NCBI GenBank assembly: GCA_015061765.1
Contig: SUVZ01000284.1
Location: forward strand, 1 to 5,556
Source of the DNA: Lentisphaerota bacterium
Lineage (GTDB): Bacteria > Verrucomicrobiota > Kiritimatiellia > RFP12 > UBA1067
Direction of reading: 5' to 3'
DNA length: 5,556 nucleotides
Below are positions 5,320 to 5,556 of this stretch, piece after piece. The notes under the pieces were generated by a model. The model saw nothing but the letters and a program-made list of their open reading frames with translations. It was not told where the DNA came from and ran no database searches. How positions within the stretch are numbered: the first letter of the stretch is position 1; the number at the start of each line of letters is the position of its first letter. The translations under genes were made by a program, and so were the position numbers.

Positions 5320-5556
5320 TTATGCTCCGAGCTGGAGACGCGCGAAGCGCTTTACCGTTATGGCGGCGCCGATGTTCTTGGCGATGCCGTCAAGATACTT
5401 CTCAACGGTCATGTCTGCGTCTGCGACATAGTCCTGCTTGATAAGGCAGATCTGCGTGCAGTACTTGGCGGCCATGCCCTTCTTGATTCCGGCGAGAGCC
5501 TGCTCCGGAGGAAGCTTGCCCTTCTGCTCTTTGAGTGCGTTGAGCTTGATCTCGAG
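5320..5556 (-). CDS. tsf: Elongation factor Ts, C-terminal part (cut by window edge)
   Basis: EF-Ts is the cytosolic nucleotide exchange factor that releases GDP from EF-Tu during translation elongation. Translating the minus strand from the right edge gives 78 residues ending in TAA at 5320-5322. The last residues read ITVKRFARLQLGA, matching the family's typical ending (TVKRFxRFxLGE). The preceding stretch KYCTQICLIKQDYV followed by MTVEKYL matches the usual 'CLLxQPFVKD...TVxxxL' block of the EF-Ts C-terminal region. The start and the EF-Tu-binding N-terminal domain lie outside the window; family members are about 200 to 290 residues, so roughly a quarter to 40 percent is visible. The frame is intact and codon use is GC-rich like the downstream genes. 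A terminator follows 19 bases after the stop, separating it from the ABC operon. In most bacteria tsf follows rpsB, which would lie to the right; that is expectation, not seen here. Confidence 0.93.
   Translation of the reverse strand, partial: LEIKLNALKEQKGKLPPEQALAGIKKGMAAKYCTQICLIKQDYVADADMTVEKYLDGIAKNIGAAITVKRFARLQLGA

Overview
The window reads as a chromosomal segment from a Gram-negative bacterium, with GC-rich coding sequence and AT-richer intergenic DNA. The gene content (a GldA-type ATPase, a permease fused to a GldG-type protein, and a DUF4340 protein) is common in the Planctomycetes/Verrucomicrobia/Lentisphaerae/Kiritimatiellae group and in some spirochaetes. I favour a PVC-group bacterium, but this rests on recalled family style and not on a database search.

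All supported genes are on the minus strand, so they read from right to left. At the right edge is the C-terminal third or so of elongation factor Ts (tsf, 5320-5556), closed by an intrinsic terminator (about 5261-5300). A 200-base spacer (5044-5255) carries a 19-base operator-like palindrome, a possible 34-residue leader ORF with a good ribosome binding site, and a TGn-extended TATAAT promoter. Next comes a compact three-gene operon: an ABC ATPase (5043-4318), a GldF-GldG fusion (4314-1702) and a DUF4340 membrane-anchored protein (1683-628). Gaps of 3 and 18 bases suggest co-transcription and translational coupling. Together these should form one inner-membrane ABC system: the ATPase drives the six-helix permease half, while the large extracytoplasmic GldG region and the anchored DUF4340 protein act on the outer face. 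The substrate is unknown. Homologues of the first two parts are needed for gliding and SprB export in Flavobacterium, but they also occur in non-gliding bacteria.

The left 627 bases hold no convincing gene. They contain, from right to left, a perfect 10-bp hairpin just past the operon (571-600), a block of at least three consecutive hairpins (425-507) that could be a small RNA or a structured 3' region, and an AT-rich stretch with an unusual inverted array of 8-base repeats (299-401) next to a CTCTGCGC/CTCCGCGT doublet (191-206). This looks like a dispersed intergenic repeat. I see no CRISPR array, transposase, tRNA or rRNA. The candidates for something undescribed are the octamer-built inverted repeat, the hairpin block, and the leader-ORF/promoter arrangement before the ABC operon.
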